Assembly (NCBI RefSeq): GCF_030269545.1
Contig: NZ_BSTN01000011.1
Location: forward strand, 179,123 to 243,122
Source: Actinomadura sp. NBRC 104425
GTDB taxonomy: Bacteria > Actinomycetota > Actinomycetes > Streptosporangiales > Streptosporangiaceae
Length of the DNA stretch: 64,000 nucleotides
Direction: 5' to 3'
Part shown: positions 1 through 10,593 of the stretch, one piece after another
Layout: each line of letters begins with the position of its first letter
Numbering within the stretch: the first letter of the stretch is position 1
The notes under the pieces: generated by a model
Told to the model about the DNA's origin: nothing
Seen by the model: only the letters and a program-made list of their open reading frames with translations
Database searches by the model: none
Program-made: the position numbers and the translations under genes

Positions 1-945
1 GCCGTCGCGGTCTTCGCCGCCGACCACGGCGTCCACGCCCAGGGCGTCACCCCCTGGCCGCAGGAGGTCACCGCGCAGATGGTGGCCAACTTCCTGGCCG
101 GCGGCGCGGTCGTCAACGCGTTCGCCGCCCAGGTCGGCGCCGAGGTCAGCGTGGTCGACGTCGGCGTGGCCCGCGACCTGGACCCCGCCCCCGGGCTGCT
201 GCCCCGCAAGGTCGCCTACGGCACCGCCGACATGACCGCCGGCCCCGCGATGACCGCCGAGCAGGCCCGCCGCGCCGTCGAGACCGGCATCGAGGTCGCC
301 CGCGACCTGGTCTCGGCCGGGGCGCGCTGCCTGCTCACCGGCGACATGGGCATCGCCAACACCACGGCCTCGGCCGCCCTGGTCGCCGCGTTCACCGGCC
401 GTCCGCCCGAAGAGGTCACCGGCCGCGGCACCGGCATCGACGACGCCACCCACGCCCACAAGATCGACGTCGTGCGCGCCGCCCTCGCCCGCCACGGACT
501 GGACGGCGGCGACGGCGCGGCCGCCGCACGCGACCCCCTCGCCGCGCTGGCCGCCGTCGGCGGCCTGGAGCACGCCGCCCTGGCCGGATTCCTGCTCGGC
601 GCGGCCGCCCTGCGCGTCCCCGTCGTGCTGGACGGGGTGATCGCCGGAGCCGCCGCGCTGGTCGCCGCGGCGCTGTGCCCCGACGCGCTCTCGGCGTGTG
701 TCGCGGGACATCGTTCTGCCGAGCCCGGACATTCGGCTACCGTTGCTCACCTGGGGCTTCGTCCTCTGGTGGACCTGGAGCTGCGGCTGGGGGAGGGCAC
801 CGGCGCCCTGCTCGCCCTGCCGCTGGTCCAGGGCGCGGTCCGGGTGCTGCACCGGGTCGCCACCTTCGACGCGGCCGGGGTGAGCGGCAAGGACGCCGCA
901 CCGACGGCGGAGCCCCCGCACGGTGACGACGGCGACGAGGAGTGA
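1..945 (+). CDS. cobT: Nicotinate-nucleotide--dimethylbenzimidazole phosphoribosyltransferase, 5' end outside window
   Basis: CobT makes alpha-ribazole phosphate from nicotinate mononucleotide and dimethylbenzimidazole for the lower ligand of cobalamin; cytosolic. The reading frame is open from the first base, so the gene begins upstream of the window. Family motifs seen are GVTPWPQEVTAQM near the left end, GDMGIANTTAS (family GEMGxxNTT), TGRGTGID, and near the C-terminus RLGEGTGA, whose Glu is the catalytic base in the characterised enzyme. The tail after residue ~295 is acidic and unconserved. The next gene is siroheme synthase, so this is a corrinoid/tetrapyrrole block. Identification is firm; only the N-terminus is missing. 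Confidence 0.95.
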   Translation, partial: AVAVFAADHGVHAQGVTPWPQEVTAQMVANFLAGGAVVNAFAAQVGAEVSVVDVGVARDLDPAPGLLPRKVAYGTADMTAGPAMTAEQARRAVETGIEVARDLVSAGARCLLTGDMGIANTTASAALVAAFTGRPPEEVTGRGTGIDDATHAHKIDVVRAALARHGLDGGDGAAAARDPLAALAAVGGLEHAALAGFLLGAAALRVPVVLDGVIAGAAALVAAALCPDALSACVAGHRSAEPGHSATVAHLGLRPLVDLELRLGEGTGALLALPLVQGAVRVLHRVATFDAAGVSGKDAAPTAEPPHGDDGDEE

Positions 946-1059
946 CTGGGTGGGAGCACTCTCCATGAGCACCTCAACCCGAGTACCTTTGATCCACATA
1001 CACCCTTGTCCGTCCCCGGCGTCCCGGAACGCCTGCCAAGCCCCGATCGAGAGAGCGAC

Positions 1060-2316
1060 GTGCCCCCCTACCTGCTAGGACTGCGACTGAGCGGACGGAA
1101 GGTCCTCGTCGTCGGCGGGGGCCGGGTGGCTCAGCGCCGCGTCCCGGCGCTGCTGGCCGCGGGCGCCGCGGTGCGGCTGGTCGCCCCCGAGGTCACGCCG
1201 TCCCTCGAAGACCTGGTCGACGCCCGGGGCGGGGACGGCGCCGGGCAGATCGTCTGGCACCGGCGGCCCTACCGCGACGGCGACTGCGCCGGAGCCTGGC
1301 TGGTGCAGGCCCTCACCGACGACGCCAAGGTCAACGCGGCCGTCGCCGCCGAGGCCGAGCGGACCCGCGTCTGGTGCGTGCGCGCCGACGACGCCGAGTC
1401 GTCCGCCGCCTGGACCCCGGCGAGCGGGCAGGTCGGCGACACCACCGTGGGCGTGCTGGCGGGCGGCGACCCGCGGCACGCCGCCGGCGTGCGCGACGCG
1501 ATCGTCGACGGGCTGCGCGACGCCACCCTCGAAGCGCGGCACCACCGCCGCAAACCGGTCGGGGTGGCACTGGTCGGCGGCGGCCCCGGCGACCCCGGCC
1601 TGATCACCGTGCGCGGGCGGCAGCTGCTCGCCCAGGCCGACGTGGTGGTCACCGACCGGCTCGCCCCCCGCGAACTGCTGGACGAGCTGCCCGCCGACAC
1701 CGAGGTGATCGACGCCGCCAAGATCCCCTACGGGCGGACCGTCACCCAGGAGCGCATCAACGACTACCTCGTCGAGCACGCCCGGCAGGGCCGCTTCGTG
1801 GTGCGGCTCAAGGGCGGCGACCCGTTCGTGTTCGGCCGCGGCGCCGAGGAGGTGCTGCACTGCGCCCGGCACGGCATCCCGGTCACGGTCGTGCCCGGCA
1901 TCACCAGCGCCGTGGCGGTGCCGTCGGCCGCGGGCATCCCGGTCACCCACCGCGGCGTCACCCAGGAGTTCCACGTGGTGTCGGCGCACGTCCCCCCGGG
2001 CGACCCGGCCTCCACCGTCGACTGGCCCGCGCTCGGCCGCGCGACCGGCACCCTGGTGCTGCTGATGGCGGTGGAGCGGATGACGCTCATCGCCGAGACC
2101 CTCATACGCTATGGTCGTTCGTCCACCACGCCCGTCGCCGTGATCCAGGAAGGCACCCTCCCGGGGCAGAAGGCGCTGACGGCCACGCTGGGCACGGTGG
2201 CCGGTGAGATGGCCGCGGCCGGGATCCGGCCGCCGGCGATCGTGGTCGTGGGCGATGTGGTGAACGTGGCACGAGAGATCGACATGATTCGAACGGACAT
2301 GGGGCGGGATCCGTGA
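1060..2316 (+). CDS. cysG: Siroheme synthase: precorrin-2 dehydrogenase / uroporphyrinogen-III C-methyltransferase
   Basis: Predicted bifunctional enzyme that methylates uroporphyrinogen III with SAM to precorrin-2 and oxidises it towards sirohydrochlorin, feeding siroheme and cobalamin. The N-terminal ~160 residues hold a Rossmann domain (VLVVGGGRVAQRR). From residue ~168 there is a SUMT methyltransferase with VGGGPGDPGLITVRG, RLKGGDPFVFGRG and VPGITSAVAVPSAAGIPVTHRG. The GTG at 1060 is chosen because GAGAGAG precedes it and the conserved domain starts at once; an in-frame TTG at 1006 would add 18 unconserved residues. At 418 aa it is somewhat shorter than E. coli CysG (457). Its place beside cobT supports a role in corrinoid or siroheme synthesis. 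Confidence 0.93.
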   Translation: MPPYLLGLRLSGRKVLVVGGGRVAQRRVPALLAAGAAVRLVAPEVTPSLEDLVDARGGDGAGQIVWHRRPYRDGDCAGAWLVQALTDDAKVNAAVAAEAERTRVWCVRADDAESSAAWTPASGQVGDTTVGVLAGGDPRHAAGVRDAIVDGLRDATLEARHHRRKPVGVALVGGGPGDPGLITVRGRQLLAQADVVVTDRLAPRELLDELPADTEVIDAAKIPYGRTVTQERINDYLVEHARQGRFVVRLKGGDPFVFGRGAEEVLHCARHGIPVTVVPGITSAVAVPSAAGIPVTHRGVTQEFHVVSAHVPPGDPASTVDWPALGRATGTLVLLMAVERMTLIAETLIRYGRSSTTPVAVIQEGTLPGQKALTATLGTVAGEMAAAGIRPPAIVVVGDVVNVAREIDMIRTDMGRDP

Positions 2317-2380
2317 CCAGGTACTTGACGGGAGAATCGGTCGGCCGCCTCTGGGCCGTGGCGTCCCGCCGGGGTGCCAC

Positions 2381-4402
2381 GTGAGCGGCGCCGTAGGAGT
2401 CCCAGGGCGGCGCTCCGGGCAGGACGTCGCCGCTGAGGAGACCGCCTCCTCGGCCGCACCCGCGGACACCGAACCGGGCGCTGAGCGGCCCGGCGACGGG
2501 ACGTCCGGGGGCGGCAGACCGGCCAAGGGCAAGGGCGCGTCCCCGAAGAAGGGCGGGCCGTCCGAAAAGCCGGACGACGCCCCCGTCGCAGGTGCGCCGC
2601 GGCCCCGGGACGCCTCAGCCGGGCAGGAGCAGCCCCTGCCCCCCGGCGCCGTGGACCTCTCCCAGACCGAGGCGCTGTCCGGCCGCGAGGCCTCGCCTTC
2701 CGCCCGGCGCCGCGGGACGGTGCGCCAGGGCGAGCTGATCCGCGCCCTGCGCACCCTGCGCGACCAGCTCGGCGCCTTCGAGCTGGTGCTGGACGTGCCC
2801 GGCGTCGAGGAGGCCCGCGAGGCCCAACTCCAGATCCGCAACCAGCTCGACGACTACGTGCTGCCCCGCATCCAGGCGGCCGGCACACCCATGCTGGTCG
2901 TCCTCGGCGGCTCCACCGGCGCGGGCAAGTCCACCCTGGTCAACACGCTCGTCGGGTCCCGTGTCAGCGCCACCGGCGTGCTGCGCCCCACCACCAGCAG
3001 CCCCATCCTGGTGTGCCACCCCGACCACGCCCAGTGGTTCCTGGAGGGGCCGCTGCTGCCCGGCATGGGCCGCGTCCCCGGCCCCGCGCCCGACGCCATC
3101 GCCGGCGACCAGCTCGTCATCATCTCCAGCGACGCGCTGCCGCCCGGCCTGGCCCTGCTCGACAGCCCCGACTTCGACTCGGTCTTCGAGGACCACTACG
3201 AGTTCGCCACCAAGCTGATGGCGGCCGCCGACGTGTGGCTGTGCGTCACCACCGCCGCCCGCTACGCCGACGCCATGGTGTGGCAGATGCTGCAGCGCGC
3301 CCGCGACAACGGCGCCACCATCGGCGTCGTGCTGTCGCGGGTGCCGCAGGGCGCGGGCGCCGAGGTCGTCGACCACTTCGCCGAGATGCTCACCGAGCAC
3401 GGCGTCGGCGACGCGCGCCGCTTCACCATCCCCGAGACCCGGGTCGAGGACTCCCGGCTGCCCGAGGAGACCGTCGAGGACCTGCGCGAATGGCTGGTCG
3501 GCGTGGCCGAGGACGCCGAGGGCCGGCACATCGTCATCGAGGACACCCTCGCCGGCGTCCTGGACAGCTTCCGCACCCGCGTCCCCGAACTGGCCAAGCA
3601 CGTCGAGACGCAGGTCGAGCAGCGCGCCGAGCTGGCCCGGCTGGTCGAGTCGGCCTACTCCACCGCCCTGGCCGAACTGGACGAGTCCACCCGCAACGGC
3701 TCGCTGCTGCGCGGCGAGGTGCTGGCCCGCTGGCAGGACTTCGCGGGCACCGGCGACCTGCTGCGCTCCCTGCACATCCGCGGCCGCGGCGCCCGGCGTT
3801 CCAACCGGCGTCGCAAGGGCAGCCCCACCCGGGTGCGGGCCCTCAAGAGCGCCCTGCGCGCCGGGCTGGAGTCGCTCATCCAGTCGTCCGCCGAGCACGC
3901 CGCCGAGCAGGTCATCGCCCGGTGGCGGGAACACCCCGCGGGCGGGCACGTGCTGGCCGGCCCCGCCGCCGACATGGGGCACGCCTCGCCCGAGCTGTCG
4001 CGCCGCATCACCCGCGCCGTCAGCGCCTGGCAGGACCACGTGCACGAGCTGGTCCGCACCGAGGGCGTCACCAAGCGCTCGGTCGCCAAACTCGTCTCGT
4101 TCGACACCGAGGCCCTGTCGCTGGTGCTGACGATCGGCCTGCTCGGCTACGGCACCGCCGACGTCGCCGTCGAAGGCGGCACCAGCGCCGTGCCGCAGCG
4201 GCTGCTCAAGGCGCTGTTCGGAGCCGAGTCGCTGCGCGGCATGGGCGCCAAGGCCCGCGCCGACCTGCGCAGCCGCATCGGGATGCTGTTCGACGAGGAG
4301 GCCATCCGCTTCGGGCAGGCGCTCGACGCGGCCGGCATCCCCGACGAGACCGTCCCCGTCCAGCTCTACCAGGCCACCTACGACCTTGAGGTTGCCCGAT
4401 GA
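2381..4402 (+). CDS. Dynamin-like GTPase, first of a coupled pair
   Basis: 673-aa P-loop GTPase. Residues 1-110 are low complexity, Pro/Gly/Lys rich and probably disordered. The P-loop GSTGAGKS spans residues 177-184, with a G3-type motif LLDSPDFDS further on. A long helical, charged region follows, and a short hydrophobic stretch (LSLVLTIGLLGYGTADVAV) lies near residue 590. The stop overlaps the start of the next GTPase by 4 bp (ATGA), so the two are translationally coupled. In Streptomyces, adjacent dynamin-like proteins DynA and DynB stabilise FtsZ rings at sporulation septa; tandem order and domain design match that pair, but orthology is inferred. GTG start used; no strong ribosome binding site. 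Confidence 0.85.
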   Translation: MSGAVGVPGRRSGQDVAAEETASSAAPADTEPGAERPGDGTSGGGRPAKGKGASPKKGGPSEKPDDAPVAGAPRPRDASAGQEQPLPPGAVDLSQTEALSGREASPSARRRGTVRQGELIRALRTLRDQLGAFELVLDVPGVEEAREAQLQIRNQLDDYVLPRIQAAGTPMLVVLGGSTGAGKSTLVNTLVGSRVSATGVLRPTTSSPILVCHPDHAQWFLEGPLLPGMGRVPGPAPDAIAGDQLVIISSDALPPGLALLDSPDFDSVFEDHYEFATKLMAAADVWLCVTTAARYADAMVWQMLQRARDNGATIGVVLSRVPQGAGAEVVDHFAEMLTEHGVGDARRFTIPETRVEDSRLPEETVEDLREWLVGVAEDAEGRHIVIEDTLAGVLDSFRTRVPELAKHVETQVEQRAELARLVESAYSTALAELDESTRNGSLLRGEVLARWQDFAGTGDLLRSLHIRGRGARRSNRRRKGSPTRVRALKSALRAGLESLIQSSAEHAAEQVIARWREHPAGGHVLAGPAADMGHASPELSRRITRAVSAWQDHVHELVRTEGVTKRSVAKLVSFDTEALSLVLTIGLLGYGTADVAVEGGTSAVPQRLLKALFGAESLRGMGAKARADLRSRIGMLFDEEAIRFGQALDAAGIPDETVPVQLYQATYDLEVAR

Positions 4403-6096
4403 CCACCTCGGCGCTCCCCGTGAACCCGTCGCCGGGCTCCGGCGCGACGCCGCCCGCGGCCGGCTCCGCCACCGAGCCCGAGCAGGCCGCGGCGCCCGCG
4501 CTGACCGAACGGCTCGACCACCTCGACGCGCTCGTGCGCCTCGGCACCGGCCGACTCGACCAGCCGCTGCTGGACGAGGCGCGGAGCCTGCTCGACCGCG
4601 CCGGCCAGCGGCTGCGGCTGTCCGGCGAGCACACCGTCGTCACCCTGGCCGGCGGCACCGGCAGCGGCAAGTCGTCGCTGTTCAACGCCATCTGCGGGCT
4701 GGAGCTGTCGCCCACCGGCATGCGCCGCCCCATGACGTCCCGCGCGCACGCCTGCGTGTGGGGCCTGGACGGCGCCGGCCCGCTGCTCGACTGGCTCGAC
4801 GTCGACAAGCGGCACCGCTACGCCCGCGCCAGCGCCCTCGACCTGGAACGCGCCGACAGCTCCCTGCAGGGCCTGGTGCTGCTCGACCTGCCCGACCACG
4901 ACTCCATCCGGGCCGTGCACCGCGCCGAGGTCGACCGCTTCGTCACCGTCGCCGACCTGCTGGTCTGGGTCGTCGATCCGCAGAAGTACGCCGACGCCGC
5001 CCTGCACCGCGACTACATCGTCCCGTTCGCCCGGCACGCCGGCGTCACCCTCATCGTGCTGAACCAGATCGACCGGCTGCAGCCCGGCGAGGCCGACGAC
5101 TGCGTGGCCGACCTGCGCCGCCTGCTGGAGGCCGAGGGCCTTTCCGACCCGCGCATCATCACCACCTCCGCGGTGAGCGAGGACGGCGTGCGCGGCTTCC
5201 GGGACGTCCTGGTGGACACCGTCGCCGCCCGCCGCGCCCGCACCCAGCGCCTGGCCGCCGACATCGACCGGCTCGCCGAGCGGTTCGCCGCCCACCGCCC
5301 GCCCGCCGACATCCCGTCCGGCGTCGACGCCCCGCGCCGCGACGGGCTCGTCCAGGCCCTCACCGACGCGGCCGGGGCGCCCGCCGTCGCCGAGGCCATG
5401 GAGAGCGCCTACGAGCTGCGCGCCGCCGACTTCATCGGCTGGCCGGTCCAGGCCCTGGTGACGCGGCTGCGCAGCGACCCGCTGCGCCGCATGCGCCTCA
5501 CCGAGCTGCGCGAGGAACTGCGCGGCGCCTTCACCGGCCCGGTCGGCGCCCAGCAGGGCGACGTCGACACCGCCCTGCAGGGCGTCACCGACGGCGTCAC
5601 CGCCGACCTGCCCGCCCCCTTCGCCCGCTCGGTGCGCGCCGCCGCCCGCACCCACGCCGCCGAACTGCCCGAGGCGCTCGGCACCGCGGTGCGCGAGGCG
5701 CTGCCCACCTTCAACCAGGTGCCGCGCTGGTGGTGGCTGGTCAAGACCTGGCAGTACTTCCTGGTGCTGGTGAGCGTGCTCGGCGTCGCGTGGATCGTCC
5801 TGCTGGTGGTGTACGGCGCCGCCGGGGGAGAGTCGGGCAACCCGCTGCTCGGCGAGACCGGCCTGATCCCGTACGTGGCCGTGCTGGTGGTGTGCACCCT
5901 CGGCATGGGAGCGCTCACCGCGTCCGCCTGCCGCAACCTGGTGGCGCTGCAGTCCGCCAAGCACGGCGACCGCATGGAAGAGCACATGCGCGAACGCATC
6001 ACCGAGGTCGCCGAGTCCAAGGTCCTGGCCCCGGTGGCCGACGAACTGAAGCTGTGCGCCGAGTTCCGCGACCACGTCGACGCGGTCAAGGGCTGA
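4399..6096 (+). CDS. Dynamin-like membrane GTPase, second of a coupled pair
   Basis: 565-aa GTPase with P-loop GGTGSGKS at residues 85-92, a G3 motif LLDLPDHDS, and LNQID as a G4-like guanine-specificity motif. After a long helical stalk, two membrane segments lie near the C-terminus: the first starts around residue 440 after a Trp cluster (WWWLV), the second around 490 (YVAVLVVCTLGMGALTA). It is therefore probably the membrane anchor of the pair. Its ATG lies within the end of the upstream GTPase gene, implying 1:1 synthesis. A hetero-oligomer acting at a membrane during division or sporulation is the best analogy (DynA/DynB); an unrelated membrane-remodelling role cannot be excluded. Confidence 0.86.
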   Translation: MTTSALPVNPSPGSGATPPAAGSATEPEQAAAPALTERLDHLDALVRLGTGRLDQPLLDEARSLLDRAGQRLRLSGEHTVVTLAGGTGSGKSSLFNAICGLELSPTGMRRPMTSRAHACVWGLDGAGPLLDWLDVDKRHRYARASALDLERADSSLQGLVLLDLPDHDSIRAVHRAEVDRFVTVADLLVWVVDPQKYADAALHRDYIVPFARHAGVTLIVLNQIDRLQPGEADDCVADLRRLLEAEGLSDPRIITTSAVSEDGVRGFRDVLVDTVAARRARTQRLAADIDRLAERFAAHRPPADIPSGVDAPRRDGLVQALTDAAGAPAVAEAMESAYELRAADFIGWPVQALVTRLRSDPLRRMRLTELREELRGAFTGPVGAQQGDVDTALQGVTDGVTADLPAPFARSVRAAARTHAAELPEALGTAVREALPTFNQVPRWWWLVKTWQYFLVLVSVLGVAWIVLLVVYGAAGGESGNPLLGETGLIPYVAVLVVCTLGMGALTASACRNLVALQSAKHGDRMEEHMRERITEVAESKVLAPVADELKLCAEFRDHVDAVKG

Positions 6097-6097
6097 G

Positions 6098-6106
6098 TTA
6101 TCCACA
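6098..6106 (+). promoter_or_regulatory. Single DnaA-box-like 9-mer upstream of ssb
   Basis: TTATCCACA, an exact match to the classical DnaA box TTATNCACA, sits 2 bp after the GTPase stop and about 70 bp before the SSB start. It could allow DnaA control of ssb, or be chance; a single 9-mer is weak evidence. Confidence 0.35.
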
Positions 6107-6176
6107 ATCGCGCGGCGGCCTTCTCTCGCCGGTTGCGCTCCGCGACGCTGGAGTGACAGCACGAGAGGAGGCCACG

Positions 6177-6659
6177 TTGAACGAGGCGCACATCACCGTG
6201 ATCGGCTGGGTCGCCGCCGACCCGTACTACACCGTCACCGCCAACGGCACCCCGTTCCTGTCGCTGCGGGTCGCCTGCACGCCGCGCCGCTACGACCGCG
6301 CCACCGGCCAGTGGCAGGACCTGGACACCATGTTCCTGACGGTCAACTGCTGGCGGCATCTCGCCGACAACGTCAACGGCTCGGACCTGCGGCGCGGCCA
6401 GCCCGTCGTGGTCACCGGCCGGCTGCGCATCCGCCAGTACGAAAAGGACGGCCAGTGGCGGTTCTCCGCCGAGATCGAGGCCAGCACGCTCGGCCACGAC
6501 CTCAACCGCGGCACCGCCGAGTTCCGCCCCGTCCTGCGCGGCAACGCCCTCACCGACGACGACCGCCGCGAGGCCCAGGAGGTCGCCGACCAGTGGGCCC
6601 TGGGCGGCTCCGACCAACCCGCCGCCGACCCCACCGCCGAAGCCGCCGAAGCCGCCTGA
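6177..6659 (+). CDS. Single-stranded DNA-binding protein (SSB family, paralogue type)
   Basis: 160-aa OB-fold protein: MNEAHITVIGWVAADP, FLSLRVACTPRRYDR, TMFLTVNCWRHLADNV, GQPVVVTGRLRIRQYE and WRFSAEIEASTLGHDL follow the SSB pattern. The TTG start is chosen because GAGAGGAGG lies 7 bp upstream and the OB fold starts directly after it. The C-terminal tail is Ala/Pro/Glu rich and ends in EAAEAA, lacking the acidic DDDIPF-type tip that housekeeping SSB uses to recruit partners. This suggests the second actinobacterial SSB (as SsbB, linked to chromosome segregation or competence) rather than the replication protein. It lies downstream of dynamin-like genes and a DnaA-box-like 9-mer. Confidence 0.87.
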   Translation: MNEAHITVIGWVAADPYYTVTANGTPFLSLRVACTPRRYDRATGQWQDLDTMFLTVNCWRHLADNVNGSDLRRGQPVVVTGRLRIRQYEKDGQWRFSAEIEASTLGHDLNRGTAEFRPVLRGNALTDDDRREAQEVADQWALGGSDQPAADPTAEAAEAA

Positions 6660-7421
6660 CCTGGGCCCGTGCCCGGACCCGTCCATGCCCCCACCACGCG
6701 CCCCGGGCCTGCGGACGACCTGTACGGCGTCCGGAGGGCCGCTGGCTCGTCGCCCAGAACCGACCGGATCCGCGCAGCGGGCTTCGCGGCACGGCGGGGC
6801 GGGGCCTGTCCGCCCTTGCTGCGGTCACGTGAGCGGACGCGACGGGCGGCTGCGGGGGTGCGGTGGCGGTGGTGGCGTTATGCGGATTATTCTCGCGTGC
6901 CTCATGAAAACGATGTCCGTCAATGGGCCCGATGCCGCACTGATATCTCGTGATTTCAGGGCAAGCGTTCGATCTGCTGCCGGCGGCGAGGGGTGAAAGA
7001 GCAAAGCCGCGGGCGCAGCCTTCGCGTCCGCCGCGCGACCGAGGTCCGCCAGGGGTCGGCGATACTCGACGAGAACGAGTTCCGGATTTTTGCGGCGCCG
7101 TCATTGACGCCGTTCCCGGCCGCCCGACGGCCGAGCGAACCGGAGCGGTCCAAGCCACCGCGGCAGTGCGGGGGAGACCGGCGCGCTGCGGCCCCCGCCC
7201 CTGATCGCGGGCATGGCGGCGCGTCGATCCGCCTCGCCGGGCATCGGGCGGTGCGCCCGTGCCGCCGGGGCGGACGGCGGGCTCAGATCCGCGAAACGCA
7301 GTGCATGATTCTTCCCCTCCGGAGGATGCCGGGGATAGCGTGTTCACCGCTCCGGCCGCAGGCGGCGTATCGGCCAGGCGCCTGCGCGCAACCGAGGTAC
7401 CGGATTCCAACCCGCTCCGCA
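6660..7421 (+). other. Intergenic region without a supported gene
   Basis: About 760 bp in which short open frames exist in all phases but none has family motifs or a credible ribosome binding site. A somewhat AT-richer patch near 6885-6960 could carry a promoter; nothing definite is visible. Confidence 0.5.
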
Positions 7422-7451
7422 CACGTTGCAATTATCGTGTTACACAACGTG
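7422..7451. promoter_or_regulatory. Inverted repeat CACGTTG-N16-CAACGTG upstream of the diguanylate cyclase
   Basis: Two perfect 7-bp arms (7422-7428 and 7445-7451) flank 16 AT-richer bases, ending 17 bp before the ATG. The right arm overlaps a BldD-like box. Spacing and position suit an operator; the binding protein is unknown. Confidence 0.4.
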
Positions 7452-7453
7452 AT
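7439..7453 (+). promoter_or_regulatory. BldD-box-like site
   Basis: GTTACACAACGTGAT fits the published BldD consensus nTnACnC(A/T)GnGTnAn at all but one specified position (A instead of G at position 9). It ends 15 bp before the start codon of a diguanylate cyclase. In Streptomyces BldD is a c-di-GMP-bound repressor that controls c-di-GMP metabolic genes, so the location is biologically sensible. Confidence 0.5.
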
Positions 7454-7468
7454 GCATTGGGGGGAAGG

Positions 7469-8758
7469 ATGACGGCAGTGCAGTCGTCCGCCGAGGATCG
7501 CGGTGGGGAGTTGGCGCCCGCGCCGCGACGAGCAGGGCTGCCGGGGCGTCCGTCCCTGCTGGCGGTCTACGTGTCGGGGGTCGTCACCCTTCACCTGGCG
7601 CTGGCCGTGGCGGGAGTGCTGAGCACCCCCGTCCGCATCCACGATCTGGTCACCTTCACGGCGCTGCTGGTGTGCGGCGCGGTCTGCATCGAGGCGTCCC
7701 GCCGCCTGGGCATGCCCGCCGGGGTGGGGCGGGACCTGCTGTCGGCGTGGTGGCTGCCGGTCGCGCTGCTGCTGCCGCCGGTGTACGTGTTGCTGATCCC
7801 CATCCCGCTGCAGCTGCTGCTGCAGTACCGCGTCCGGCGCACCCTGCTGCACCGCAGGGTCATGGTGACGTCGGCGCTCGCGCTGGCGGGGGCGTGCGCG
7901 TCGGTGCTGTTCCACCTCGTCGTGCCCGAACCGCTGGTCCACGGCGCCGCGTGGGTGATCGACGGCTATCCCGGCATCCCGCTGGCGGTCGGGTGCGCCG
8001 CGCTGTTCACCGTGGTCAACCTCGCGCTGGTGGCGATCGCCGCGTACACGGCCAACCCCGAGAGCCGCTGGCGGGAGGTGCTGTGGAACCGCGAGAACCT
8101 GCTGCTGGACGTGGTGGAACTGTGCGTCGGCGTGATCGTGGCGATCAACAGCGCCCTGTCGCTGTGGCTGCTGCTGCTGGCCCTGCCGCCCGTCGTCCTC
8201 CTGCAGCGCAGCCTGATGCACCAGCAGTTGCAGGCCGCGGCCCGCACCGACGCCAAGACGGGTCTGCTGAACGCGGCGGCGTGGCAGCGCGAGGCCGACA
8301 CCGAACTGTCCCGGGCCCAGCGCACCCACGAGCCGGTGGCCCTGCTGCTGATCGACATCGACTACTTCAAGCGGGTGAACGACACCCACGGCCATCTGGT
8401 CGGCGATCAGGTGCTGATCGGCGTCGCCAGCACGCTGTGCAACCAGCTGCGCGACTACGACGTGGTCGGCAGGTTCGGCGGCGAGGAGTTCGTCGTGCTG
8501 CTGCCGGGCGCCGACACCGTGGAGGCGTGCCGCGTCGCCGAACGCCTGCGCGGACGGGTGCGCCGACTGGCCGTCCCCGCCGAGGAGGGCACGGTCGGCG
8601 TGACGATCTCGGTGGGGGTGGCGCTGTTCCGCATGCACGGCGAGGACCTGGTCGACCTTCTGGCGGCGGCGGACCTCGCCCTGTACCGCGCCAAGCAGTC
8701 CGGCCGCGACCGCGTCTGCCTCCCCGCCGTGGACGGCCCCAAGCCCCCCGAAACCTGA
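7469..8758 (+). CDS. Membrane-bound diguanylate cyclase (GGDEF protein)
   Basis: 429 aa. Residues ~30-255 contain about seven hydrophobic helices. The cytoplasmic GGDEF domain follows, with DAKTGLLNAAAWQRE, IDIDYFKRVNDTHGH and the active-site motif GGEEF at residues 337-341, so c-di-GMP synthesis from two GTP is expected. An allosteric inhibitory site R328-x-x-D331 lies exactly five residues before GGEEF, so product inhibition is likely. The ATG at 7469 is preceded by GGGGGGAAGG. No PAS, GAF or EAL domain is present, so the membrane module is presumably the sensor. Convergent with ettA; an operator-like inverted repeat and BldD-like box lie directly upstream. Confidence 0.93.
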   Translation: MTAVQSSAEDRGGELAPAPRRAGLPGRPSLLAVYVSGVVTLHLALAVAGVLSTPVRIHDLVTFTALLVCGAVCIEASRRLGMPAGVGRDLLSAWWLPVALLLPPVYVLLIPIPLQLLLQYRVRRTLLHRRVMVTSALALAGACASVLFHLVVPEPLVHGAAWVIDGYPGIPLAVGCAALFTVVNLALVAIAAYTANPESRWREVLWNRENLLLDVVELCVGVIVAINSALSLWLLLLALPPVVLLQRSLMHQQLQAAARTDAKTGLLNAAAWQREADTELSRAQRTHEPVALLLIDIDYFKRVNDTHGHLVGDQVLIGVASTLCNQLRDYDVVGRFGGEEFVVLLPGADTVEACRVAERLRGRVRRLAVPAEEGTVGVTISVGVALFRMHGEDLVDLLAAADLALYRAKQSGRDRVCLPAVDGPKPPET

Positions 8759-8883
8759 CGCCCCGACGCGGGGACTGCCTCGCGGCGCGGATCCCGTCCG
8801 TCGCGTCCTGCCGCGGCTGGTGACGGCCGCTCGTGCAGTGCGGATCATGTGACGATGGTGGCGGCCTGAGAGCGCACGCGAAC

Positions 8884-8917
8884 GTGCCCCTGCCTGCCGG
8901 ACGGCGGACAGGGGCAC
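8884..8917. terminator. Bidirectional terminator-like hairpin between cyclase gene and ettA
   Basis: Perfect 9-bp stem GTGCCCCTG (8884-8892) / CAGGGGCAC (8909-8917) around a 16-nt loop that can pair internally. It lies 11 bp beyond the ettA stop and in the convergent gap, so it can serve both genes. No T-tract, as is common in high-GC actinobacteria. Confidence 0.6.
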
Positions 8918-8928
8918 ATCCCGGCCGA

Positions 8929-10593
<1,665 letters not shown>

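Noticed and set aside
1075..2841. 588-codon minus-strand frame across siroheme synthase and the first GTPase
   Set aside because: Shadow of well-supported plus-strand genes; low-complexity translation.
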